Assembly: GCA_015501585.1 (NCBI GenBank)
Contig: JADNRY010000199.1
Location: 50,875 to 114,874 of the forward strand
DNA from: Rhodocollybia butyracea
Lineage: Eukaryota; Basidiomycota; Agaricomycetes; Agaricales; Omphalotaceae
Length of the DNA stretch: 64,000 bases
Direction: 5' to 3'
Shown here: positions 34,201 through 44,715 of the stretch, piece after piece
How positions within the stretch are numbered: position 1 is the first letter of the stretch
How the letters are laid out: each line of letters begins with the position of its first letter
The notes under the pieces: model-generated
Database searches by the model: none
What the model was told of the DNA's origin: nothing
Seen by the model: only the letters and a program-made list of their open reading frames with translations
Translations under genes and position numbers: made by a program

Positions 34201-34445
34201 GGGGTCACCTAGGCAAAAACAGCTTTTCCTGATGGGTGGGCATACCCAAAAGACGGCACCTTTGACTTTGCAAACTTTTACATCTATGGGCCTAACGGGA
34301 TCTGTACCGCAGTAGCAGGCCTTGCATGGTGGCGCAAAGCTGTGTATCCCATGCCAGAGAAGACAGTGCGTGAGAGGCAGAAGGCAAGGGGTGCACAAGA
34401 TGTTTTTACAGAGACGTTGAATGAGCTTTTATTTGTGCTGGGTTA
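31267..34445 (+). pseudogene. Agaricomycete orphan-family gene, split by a MITE
   Basis: Pieces in order: 31267-31420 (HENEYWKSRIRCKMFEISDDY); 31511-31640 (FLMNELDRYRKSKQVEDWES); 31790-32290 (RWLNYHGN, then VIWSREKKNHESIKLALARK and SLPDTEKLK); 32415-32540 (LPDFMQEIANVIHLYSGWVV); 32600-32905; 33129-33698 (basic/Ser-rich, then APEYMVKVWELCTAVG); 33700-33875; and, after the MITE, 34235-34445 (YIYGPNGICTAVAGLAWWRK). This architecture is one I associate with large uncharacterised agaricomycete protein families. No enzymatic motif is evident. In-frame stops near 31907, 32032 and 32194, plus frame changes, mark a pseudogene. Removing the MITE with one GG restores the frame as GSRWAYPKDG. Confidence 0.6.
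33876..34234. mobile_element. 359-bp palindromic MITE, copy 2 (CATCAGG family)
   Basis: Same ends (CATCAGGAAAAGC/GCTTTTCCTGATG) and internal sequence as the copy at 20229-20590, flanked by GG on both sides (33874-33875, 34235-34236). The left arm is shortened. The right arm carries a tandem duplication of about 115 bp, so the hairpin is asymmetric. Confidence 0.9.
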
Positions 34446-34574
34446 ATGGCTGGACATTTTTTTGTGTTGGTAGTGTACATTTGATATGTACTATAGACAG
34501 CTTTTTTTTACTAATTCTGATCGTTTTATTTAATCATCAAATTGAGGCAACATATTAGGCGTGAAATAGTATCT

Positions 34575-34690
34575 TGACATGATATCTTGGCTCAGTTGGA
34601 TGAATGATCTTGTTGTGATGGCGCACTCTTCATGTGAGGTCTAGTGTTCAATTCCTGGGTCATTATTTTAATTAAATAACAAAAGTTCAC
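34575..34690 (+). ncRNA. tRNA-derived SINE head
   Basis: A Pol III A box TGGCTCAGTTGG (34588-34599) is followed 45 bp later by a B box-like TGTTCAATTCC (34645-34655), then an A/T-rich body. The sequence cannot fold into a full tRNA cloverleaf, which points to a SINE rather than a tRNA gene. The 3' end was not determined. Confidence 0.6.
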
Positions 34691-34890
34691 TGGGGTTACA
34701 GCTCTAGAGCTGTATTCCTGACCAGAATGTTAGGGAGCTAAATCTAAACGGAACACCAGAGGTGTTCCCTGTGGGGCTGCAGCTCTAAGAATTATATTCA
34801 GCTGTGACCTCTTTGGAGTGTGGCTTGTAATGCTCATCCATGTGAATGGATTATGGGCTGTAACCCTTCAGGTATGTGTTCTGCCAGCAG

Positions 34891-35785
34891 ATTCAGGTGG
34901 CACTGTAGACGTGGTCTGCTTGAATCACCCAATTCAAGCAGACCATGATGTGATGGGGGGCGACTGGTAGTCTCCTGGGTGAGAAGGAGAACCTGGCGGG
35001 AGAAGTGAGGTGGCAGGCAACGATAGTATGTGGTAAGACCACAGACTATCATGGTGCAGGTAAGGAGAGGTGACAGTTGTAGAAGTGAGGTGGCGGGTTA
35101 CAATAGTCTGCGGTCAGACCATAGACTATCATGCGAGTAAGGAGAGGTGGCGACGGGTAGCCTGTAGCTCCCCACGGGAACTACAAGGGAGACTACTGGG
35201 CAGGAGAAGTGAGGTGACGGGTCACAATAGTCTGGGTGAGACCTCAAACTATCATGCTGGGGTGGAAAGGTGGCACCTTGCAGGCAATGGTCTCGACCAG
35301 AGAGGTGGCAGTTGGATGGATGATGGTGGCTAGTTGGCATTGTGAGATGCTGACTAGCTCATGATGCCAACTAGAGAAGAGAGGTGGCAGGTCCTGATGG
35401 TCTGCCCGAGGGTCTCCAAGGCCCTTGTGGACCATTGGGCAGGCAAAGAGAGAGGTGAAGAGATGAAGCAGGTAGCCAGCGGGTTACCATGGTCTGCCTG
35501 AGGGTCTCCATGACCGTTGTGCAGGTGAAGAGGAAGGTGAGGCACAATCAGACCACCCAAGACTATTGTGCCTATGAAGAGAGAGGAGGCAGCGGGATGG
35601 ACAAAGGTGGGCACAGGCTATTGTGTGGGTCCCAGACCAATAGTCTCTGCGCAATAGAGACTATCATGCAGGTGCCCATGAACAGAGAGTGAGCCGTGGA
35701 TGGATGCATCATGAGATGCCAGCCCAGCGAGTGACTGATGGTCTGAGTAGGACCACAGACCGTAAGGAGAGGTGACACATTGGGC
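34891..35785. repeat. Array of variable hairpins with a conserved purine-rich spacer
   Basis: About ten imperfect inverted repeats follow one another, each different. Examples are TGGTCTGCTTGAAT/ATTCAAGCAGACCA near 34910, ATAGTCTG.../..AGACTAT near 35103, and GGCACAAT/ATTGTGCC near 35540. Between them recurs a spacer of the form GAGAGGTGGCAGG (near 35003, 35063, 35083, 35140, 35206, 35300, 35379, 35452). No ORF continues through it. It lies just upstream of the Plavaka transposase exons and may be the subterminal region of that element. Confidence 0.6.
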
Positions 35786-36027
35786 GAGATAATGAGGCTG
35801 CATGCAAGCTGGGGCTTGGCGATGAAAGATAAAGCCTGCAATTAAAGCGGGGCGCCTCCAGAGGCGGAGAGTGACTGGCCCAGAAAAAACAATAGATCCA
35901 GGCCTAAGAAGGCCTAATAAAGCCAGTTTAAAAAGTAGGTGAAATCAGAAGGGTAGGAGGAAGAAAAAAAGTTAACTCACTTTCCCAGCGCTTATCCCAC
36001 TTTCTTTCTATCTTCCCTTCCAACCAG

Positions 36028-39000
36028 ATCTCATTATTTCCCTATACTGGTACCGTATCTATCCCGAACCTCCTGCCACCATACCTGATGAAGAGGTTCC
36101 TATTGTTAACGTCTGCAAGGGTGCCGGATTTCCTGTCTCACCTCCAGCTAATCCTCTCCGCAGTCTTGGCTCAGCTATCCAGTCCGCCACATTCTCCGTA
36201 GGCACAAACTTTATTGCTCCTTTCAAAAATATCACAGTCTTTCATCTCATGTCCTGGTGGTACAGTGGCAACCAGGCAAAGTCCATTGCTGATCTTGATG
36301 ACCTTGTTCACAATGTTATCAATCCTCCAGAATTCAGAAAGGAACATTTGGACGGCTTTAGCACTAACGGTGTTCTTAAAGATATGGATGAATTCGAGTC
36401 AGATGACTCTCCATTTCCTGCAAAGGATGGGTGGATCGAGACATCTATCAGAATTCCAGTCCCCTGCACTGGCATCAAGCAAAAGGAGGAGGATGCTCCA
36501 ATGTTTGAACTCAAGGGTGTCTATTATCGAAAACCACTGGAGATCCTGAAGTCCACATTCCAATCCACTGAAACTAGCAAAACATACCACTACACTCCTT
36601 TTGAGTTACACCAGCAGCACCGGCCCGCCACTCCTCAGGATCCACATCCTCCTTCCACACGTCTTCATTCAGAGCTCTATAACTCTGAAGCTTGGCTTGA
36701 TGAGCATAACAGAGTCAACAGAGAGCAATGGGAACAGCAATCTGATGACAACACTCCTAACACATTGGCAGGTATGATGGTCTGGTCTGATGCTACAAAA
36801 GTTGGGACTTGGGGAGATGAATTGATGTGGCCCATATATCTCTATTTCGGGGACCAGTCAAAATATGAACGATCCAAGCCAACCGCCTTTGCTTCTCATC
36901 ACTTGGCATATATTCCAAAGGTATTGTTCTCTGTCTCTTTTTTGTTGATTTTCTAATAACTATCTAATTAGCTTCCTGACAACTTCAACAACTTTTATGA
37001 AGATCATTATGGCCAGGCACCAACCGCCGCAGTTCTAACTCATGTTCGCCGAGAAATTCTCCAAGGTGTTTGGGATGTCATTTTGGATGAAGATTTCATG
37101 GATGCTTATGAAAATGGTGTGGTTCTCAAGTGCAGTGATGGTATTCTCCGATGACTTTTCCCTCGTCTTTTCACATATTCGGCAGACTATCCTGAAAAGT
37201 GAGTGTTCAGTTCTACATAGACTGTACGTCCCGAGTACTCATTGTTTTCAGAGTAGCTTTGGCCTGTATCAAATGTCTGGGTGACTATCCATGCATTCAC
37301 TGCTTGACAAAAAAGGATCAGATTCACCAACTTGGAACAAGGAGGGATGCTAGTCGACGAGAAACCAAAGCTCGGGAGGACACTCCACAGCGTCAACGCA
37401 CCATTCATTCTGTTCGGCGGTGGATCTTTGATGCTGGATATAGTGTTGCTAGCAAACCTATTGATGCTTTCCTTCATGCAGCATTGTGGACTGCGATTTG
37501 TGTGAGTTCTGGTCAATATTTCTTTATTTAATATTGAATTATCTTTAGAATACCTTTTCAGACCATTTCTTCAAATTCGGTTTCAACTTCTATGATATCC
37601 TTGTTCCAGACTGTCTGCATGAAATCAATCTTGGTGTCTGGAAGGGTGTACTCATTCAGCTGATACGGATATTGACTACTATTGGCAGTGATTTGGTCCA
37701 GGAAATGAATCGACGGTAAGTAAATATTCATTTAACCTCACAACTTTCTTAAACATGTCCTAGATTTCGAAACGTTCCAACTTTTGGCCAAGACACAATA
37801 TGTAAAACCTGCAAGGATGTATCTCTGATGAAAAACCTAGCGGCTAGAGATTATGAGGACTTTTCTTCAGGTACGTCTCAGCTCTTAGCTATTTATTCAA
37901 TCTGCTAACTGCTGAACAGGTTTCTTTACCAGTATTTGAAGGTTGTTTTCCTACAGAGCATGATGATGAAATCCAGGACCTTCTTTTTGATCTCAATGCT
38001 TTTTCAGCATTTGCAAAACTCCGTCTCCACTCAGATATCTCTATTGACATGCTCAACAGTCATATTGTTGAATTGGGAAAGTCTGCACAAACATTCAAAG
38101 ACCAAGTTTGTGAGGAATACAAGACGCAGGAATTACTGAAGGAAACCAATGCTTGCCAGTGCCGAAAAACCAAAAACATGAATTTGAATCCCAGAAAGTG
38201 CAAAGGTGATGAAGACGAACCGAGAATTGAAACGTTCAACATGAACACTTACAAATGGCATGCACTTGGACACTATTCTCGCTTCATCCAACTTTTTGGG
38301 ACAACCGACAATTATTCTACCATGATTGTGAGTTTATGTTCCGATTTCTGCACATTTTCCCTAACTACAATGCAATAGGGTGAACTCAAGCATCGTCAAA
38401 GCTCATGTCAGAGCTGAAGCTGAAGCTGTTGCAGCTAAGGCCACAGGTGCGAGTAGCTCAGCCACCATCTCCCCCGATGAAGACCCTCCTGTTGCATTTG
38501 AATATTCTGACCCAATTGTACCAACGGAACCTTCACAACACTACCAAATCTCCACTGACACGTCCAATTATGTTAATATACACCATCTCATGAACAAACA
38601 TCCCGAGGATCCAGCAGTGAAAGTGAGTAAAGTTCATTCTGAGCTTCTGTTTGTGTTTGATTGACATTCCTTCAAGTTGTTTTTGAAGAAGCTTAAAAAC
38701 CACCTTTATGCTCGTCTTGCTAATGTTGACAAGTCAGATGTTACCAGTGCACAACAATGTGATATTGATATCCAGCTAGGTCGCCTGTACAAACACAAGA
38801 TTATTCGGGTCAACTACACTTCATATGATCTACGCCATTGTCAAGATTCCATAAATCCCCGCACGCATCCTGATATCATGGTCCTATCATCTGATACTGA
38901 CAACAATCATCCATACTGGTATGCCAGAGTCATTGGTATCCACCATGTCCGAGTCTCGTATAAAAATGGACCTGTTCAACAGATGGACTTTCTCTGGGTT

Positions 39001-39652
39001 CGTTGGTTCAGTCTTGATGACACATTTGATTCTGGGTGGAAGGTGAAGCATTTGCCCCGAATTGGGTTTATTGATGGCAGTGAAGAGTGCGCGTTTGGCT
39101 TTCTTGATCCATCATATGTAGTCCAGGCAGTTCATCTCATCCCTGCATTTTATCTTGGTCGAACAACAGAAATTATGGGCCCATCTATCTTGTGTCTACC
39201 ATCAGAGAATGATGAAGATTATTGGAGGTATTATGTTGGTTTGTGAGTTATATTTTATTTCTCATGCTAACACTTTACTAACTGGGATTTCTAGCTTTTC
39301 AGATTGTGATATGGTTGTTTGCTTCTGTCCAGGCCTTATTCTTGGTGCTCACCGTCCTGAAATCACTTCTGATCTGGACATTCATGCAGTACAGGAGGAT
39401 GGTGATCTCAGCAATGACAATTCTGACGTTGAATTAGATGTTTCAGAGCCAGTACTCTGTTCAGACAGTGACCCAGAGATAGAGGAGGAGAATCAAGAGG
39501 ATGAGCTGATGGACTATGGGTATGATGAGCTATCAGATTGGGAAGTTGAAAATGAGCCCAGCAAAAATGTTAACCTTGGGCCTGAGGATGGGGAGGAACC
39601 TATTAATAACGACATGGATATTTTTCGTCAGGAAGGTTATGGAGTTTTGTAG
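36028..39652 (+). pseudogene. Plavaka-type (CACTA superfamily) transposase, nine exons, two lesions
   Basis: Exons: 36028-36920, 36972-37198, 37252-37501, 37549-37715, 37764-37870, 37933-38327, 38379-38622, 38677-39242, 39295-39652 (about 1,070 codons). Recognised landmarks are MMVWSDATKVGTWGDELMWP and IYLYFGDQSKY (exon 1), LPDNFNNFYEDHYGQAPT, SADYPEKVALACIKCLGDYP with CIHCLTKKDQ, FNFYDILVPDCLHEINLGVW, YKWHALGHYSRFIQLFGTTD and NKHPEDPAVK. These match Plavaka transposases of Agaricomycetes, DDE enzymes that cut and paste the element. A TGA at 37152-37154 replaces an expected Arg, and a one-base frame change lies near 38395. The usual N-terminal zinc finger exon was not found upstream. Confidence 0.85.
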
Positions 39653-40900
39653 TATTCAAAAATTTTACATGTATCATTTTCTGGAACTTGTACATTCCTG
39701 TAATTGACCATGCCCAATGTTTGTGTCTGTATTTAATATTTCAGAATGTCTGAGCCTATACATTGCTGTACAGGATGATTCAAAATGTCTGAGCATGTAA
39801 TGCCCTGCAAAGACACCCAGGCTGTTAAATCTACACATTATGTAGGCAATGTACAACTACTCCAGTATGTGTGCAGTTTGCAGACTGATAGTAGGTTTAC
39901 AGAATGCTCATATTGTTTGAGCCTTTACATGTTCAATCATTATGTTTGAATTTATCAGTATTACAGTCCTGTGACAGGCCCTAACATTCTGGAGCTCTAT
40001 GTTACATGCACTGACATTCTGGCACCTCCTGTAAAGGCGCTACAGGACTTTTGGGTTTTGCTGATGTTATGTGACTTATACGTGGCATTTCCCAGGCAAC
40101 GCTTGTCGCTTTTGCCTTTGCTCTCCAACCATGCTCTGGCTCAGCCCGTCAATGCTAGTTTCTCATTGCCACCTTGCAGTAAGCTAGTCTATTTCATTCC
40201 TTTCTCATATTGTTGGCTTCTTCAATGAATCATGGAATGTTTTGAAGCTTTCTAGCTCATATTTCATCTGTGTACATGTCGCCTTGTCTTGACTCAGGTA
40301 TGAATTCTTTTCTGCTTTAACTGCACTATATCTCGCTCAAGACTTCCTGTCGCTATTAGGTCTCCATCATTGGGTGGTGGGCTCATGGGCATCAGGTACA
40401 TTTTTTTGTCATTGTGTGCTTGACATTATCTGACTTCTGGTTACTCTCCCTAGCAGTCTGTTACTCCTGACGGTCTCTTGTCTATTGCTCTCATCTGTTG
40501 ATTTTGCTGTTGTTGTCACAGCCCATTTACATGTCCTCCAGTCTCTCATTTATCACTGCTATTTCATGTACCCACTGCTCACCCACATATCTATCAGTGT
40601 TTGTACACTTTGTATAATAATGCTTGGGCTGTGGTATGTATCATCTCATTTGCATCCTCCCAAACCATCTGAACCAAGATGACCTCGCTGCACTTACGGC
40701 TCCTTAGCTACCACTTAAGGCACATTGGTATAGCTTTAAATCAACTTACACAATTCCAATCAACTCCGTGAGGCTTTGAGTGAACTCTCGGTGACTTGAG
40801 TAGAATGACTGCCCAAACCTTACTGGGGTCATGAAGTCAACTTGGCTAACTTGACAGCTTAGAGGTGCTCCGCTGCTGAAGGGCTGTTGAGCCAGCTCAA
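39653..40900. other. 3' non-coding region of the Plavaka element
   Basis: No supported gene. It contains loosely repeated AGAATGTCTGAGC-like motifs near 39740-39800 and a pyrimidine-rich stretch, and ends at the element's right terminus. Confidence 0.4.
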
Positions 40901-40923
40901 GTAGGGGGGCTATTTTCCTGATG
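40901..40923. repeat. Right terminal repeat of the Plavaka element
   Basis: Read inward on the minus strand the end is CATCAGGAAAATAGCCCCCC. Its first 11 bases equal the termini of the palindromic MITEs at 20.2 and 33.9 kb. The matching left end was not found. Confidence 0.6.
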
Positions 40924-41006
40924 TGAAAGAGTGGAAATTGTACATGGTCAGAGCCAGAGTCCTCAAGATACCAAACTGGAGATAAGCAAGGAGCCTCAGC
41001 CTCAGG

Positions 41007-41225
41007 TAGAAATGTCCACTAGTCCGAGTCACACCCAAGTAATCACAAGTACATCTCGTGGGAGACTGGTAAGTATTGCTACTTGTGAGTCTGGGTACCT
41101 GTTTCCCATGGGTTACAATGGGTCACAAGTATCACTTGGAAAAAATTTTACCTACTTGCAAGTTGTTGCAAGCACTTGTAGGTCAGTTCAGTCACCCAAT
41201 ATTTCCTTCTACTTAGATGACAATT
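41007..41225. repeat. Diverged hAT-type MITE fragment
   Basis: It starts TAGAAATGTCCACTAGTCC and continues with the same sequence theme (TACTTGTGAGTCTGGGTACC, TTTCCCATGGGTTAC) as the MITEs at 46.1-46.7 and 58.8-59.4 kb. The right end is missing. Confidence 0.55.
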
Positions 41226-41934
41226 TTGTCACAAGGACCTGGCTAATTTGGGCATGACCTGGGATGGGTTGGGACATACCAGAGAGGGCAGAACATGACC
41301 TTTGGGGGTAGGATATGAGTAAAGATAGACATAAGTCCTGGTCAGCCACAGGTACCGGCAGGTATAACCCGTGAGAATACCTGCAGACCTGTGACCGGCC
41401 GGTCCAGGTACCAGGTTCCCACGGGTCACAACCGGTTACTGGTCAGCCTCTGAGAAAATTTAACATGACCCGCAGGTACCATGACCGGGACCTGCAGAAG
41501 GTATAAAAAAATTCTCAAAGCCACAACGTGCTCCATAATTACAAACAGATATAAATTGTTGGTTAATGAAGACTCTTAGACTCTTAGATGGCTCTGAGAT
41601 GGCTCTGAGATAGTGGTTCAAGACTACTATTAGATCATTATCAAGGGTTGTAGTTACACATCATTTGTATATATGTGTTTGTCCACAGCCTCGATTGAGC
41701 AGCCCCAGTTCAGTCACCCACATATTTGGTCTTATTAGTCTACACTTTTGTTACATTGACCTTACTAAAAAGACTCAAAAACCTAGGCAAAACCCGGGCA
41801 GCTAGGTCATGACCTTGGGATTTAGGTCATGACCTGGGAATTAGGTCATGACCTAAAAAATTGTTCATGACCTAGGTCAGGTTGGTCTTTTCCTGGGGTT
41901 GGTAGGTCATGGCCTGGGGTGAGATAGGATAGGG

Positions 41935-42065
41935 CCTAGGTGGGGCAGGGCATTGTCTAGGTGAGGGAGGGCATGGTCTAGGTGAGGGAGGGTATGGTCT
42001 AGGAGGAGGAGGGTATAGTCTGGGAGGAGGAGGGTATGGTCTAGGAGGGGGAGATATAGTCTAAG
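41935..42065. repeat. About 20-bp minisatellite in the left foldback arm
   Basis: Six units of the type GGTATGGTCTAGGTGAGGGA occur in tandem. The mirror array is at 44885-45015 in the right arm. Confidence 0.7.
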
Positions 42066-42359
42066 AGTTGTAGGGTGAGAGTGGAGGATGGTGAGATAGA
42101 GAATATAAAGAAGAATGAAATATCATAGAATAATGACTTGAAATTTTTAGAAACATATTGGGATTTTTTACATATCTGTAGATTATGACAAGATTAAGCT
42201 AAGTCACAGTGCCCTGTTCTGGGTGGTCAGGGAAGCATGGGACTTACCTGACCTAGCTGATTCAGGTCATGACCTACCTGGTCTAGGCCATGACCTGGGT
42301 GAACTAGGTCATGACCCAGGCCAATTTAAAAATTACTAAATTAGGAAATTTTTCAATTT

Positions 42360-42860
42360 TTGCAGTGGATGAGGTCAAAGCTGTTTTTATTACCAAATAA
42401 GGCAATTTTCAAATACCTTAACCGGTTTTATGTTTTTTTTAATAGAGTTAGATACATTTGGAAATTTTTATAAATTACTATATTAGGCAATTTCAAAACT
42501 TTTGCAGTGGATGAGGCCAAAGCTGTTTCCATTGCCTAATTGAGAAGTGTCAAATTTGCAGTGGATGAGGTCAAAGCTGATTTCATTACTTATTTGAAAA
42601 ATGACAAATCTTTTGCAGTGGATGAGGTCAAAGCTGTTTTCACTACCTAATTAAGAAATGACAAAACTGAACACACAAACTATGTACACTCTTTCCCTAA
42701 GGACAATAGCTTGTGGTAAACATCCAGACCTTTTGTTTATACACAGAATAGGTTGCTCACCTAAAATGAAGCCAATCCTGTGGTGGGAAGGGGCTGGATT
42801 GCAAAATATTTTTTGGATAACCTTTGGTTGTAGTGGATGAGGCCAAAGCTGTATACCCAT
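42360..42860. repeat. Subterminal motif repeats of the foldback element
   Basis: GCAGTGGATGAGGTCAAAGC, followed by TGTTTT, occurs near 42363, 42499, 42560 and 42617 with a variant near 42832. The mirror copies are in the right arm (44130-44410). Such regularly spaced subterminal motifs often bind transposase. Confidence 0.7.
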
Positions 42861-44454
42861 AAAAGGAAATCAATGAAAAGTGTTGAGTCTAATGATTGCT
42901 TGATATAACATGCAGATTGGCATGGATAAGGGTGATCCTTTTCATCCCCTGATACCCTGATATGTTGTCTACCCTTTCTGAGTCTCAGATATATTTGGAT
43001 GGCCCCTGGGAGATCAGTCTTTATTGATCTTTGAACTTTCTCATCAAAAACCCTCATTTTTTCGAAATCAGAGGATAAGTATCAGAGCATCCAGGCCAGG
43101 GTGGGCCACAGGGTTCTAGCACTTTATACCCTGGTATAATAGGTACATTTAGACGACTCAGGAGTAGCTCATACTATCCTGGGAGAGTGGGTAAGTGATA
43201 TGTGTCTAATTAGGCATAAATTTCGCTTTTTTGCCTGTTAAATCATTAATAGTGGGAGCTGTAGGCAAGAGAAGACTGTCTAGCTTGGCATATAGCATGC
43301 TAGGAGTACATAGATTGATATCAGAACCTTTACCTGACAACCCCTTCCCTTATCTTGATGTACCAGTAGTCCTGGGTTCTTAAGTGTCTGATACTTGTGT
43401 CAAACTTATCATCACATCTTGAACCTCAGATAGTTGGAATATTTTGCTATAGAAATGCTATATCAAGTCCTGGTACACTATTACTCGAGTTTCTCTGCAA
43501 TCCTTTGCCTACAGCTGCCTCTATTAATGATTTGATGGTCAAAAAAGCGAATTTTTGCATACATATACAGAGATCAATTATTACCCACTCTCCCAGCATA
43601 GTATAAGCTACTCCTGAGTCGTCTAAATGTACCTATTATACCAGGGTACAATGTCCTAGAACCCTGTGGCCCACCTTGGCCTGGATGCTCTGATACTTAT
43701 CCTCTGATTTCGAAAAAATGAGGGTTTTTGATGAGAAAGTTCAAAGATCAATAAAGACTGATCTCCCAGGGGCCATCCAAATATATCTGAGACTCAGAAA
43801 AGGTAGACAACATATCAGGGTATCAGGGGATGAAAAGGATCACCCTTATCCATGCCAATCTGCATGTTATATCAAGCAATCATTAGACTCAACACTTTTC
43901 ATTGATTTCCTTTTATGGGTATACAGCTTTGGCCTCATCCACTACAACCAAAGGTTATCCAAAAAATATTTTGCAATCCAGCCCCTTCCCACCACAGGAT
44001 TGGCTTCATTTTAGGTGAGCAACCTATTCTGTGTATAAACAAAAGGTCTGGATGTTTACCACAAGCTATTGTCCTTAGGGAAAGAGTGTACATAGTTTGT
44101 GTGTTCAGTTTTGTCATTTCTTAATTAGGTAGTGAAAACAGCTTTGACCTCATCCACTGCAAAAGATTTGTCATTTTTCAAATAAGTAATGAAATCAGCT
44201 TTGACCTCATCCACTGCAAATTTGACACTTCTCAATTAGGCAATGGAAACAGCTTTGGCCTCATCCACTGCAAAAGTTTTGAAATTGCCTAATATAGTAA
44301 TTTATAAAAATTTCCAAATGTATCTAACTCTATTAAAAAAACATAAAACCGGTTAAGGTATTTGAAAATTGCCTTACTTGGTAATAAAAACAGCTTTGAC
44401 CTCATCCACTGCAAAAATTGAAAAATTTCCTAATTTAGTAATTTTTAAATTGGC

Positions 44455-44715
44455 CTGGGTCATGACCTAGGCCAGGTAGGTCATGACCTAGGCTAGGTAG
44501 GTCATGACCTAGGTCAGGTAGGTCATGACCTAGGCTAGGTAGGTCATGACCTAGGTCAGGTAGGTCATGACCTAGGCTAGGTAGGTCATGACCTAGGTCA
44601 GGTAGGTCATGACCTAGGCTAGGTAGGTCATGACCTAGTTCACCCAGGTCATGGCCTAGACCAGGTAGGTCATGACCTAAAAAGTAGGTCATGACCTAAA
44701 AAAGTAGGTCAGGTA
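44455..44715. repeat. 22-bp palindromic minisatellite, expanded in one arm
   Basis: About eleven units of TAGGTCATGACCTAGG plus six variable bases, with alternate units alike, so the higher-order period is 44 bp. GGTCATGACC is itself a perfect palindrome. The corresponding place in the left arm (42250-42325) has only about three units. Confidence 0.85.

Noticed and set aside
34891..35785. CRISPR-like array
   Set aside because: The constant part is short and variable in spacing, the intervening parts are self-complementary hairpins, and the genome is eukaryotic.
42651..44124. Mirror-image ORFs on both arms of the foldback
   Set aside because: They occur in both orientations only because the arms are inverted copies; no start context or family signature.
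44435..44692. Minus-strand ORF with a GHDLPSL/GHDLPDL repeat
   Set aside because: It is the in-frame reading of the 22-bp GGTCATGACC minisatellite in the foldback arm.
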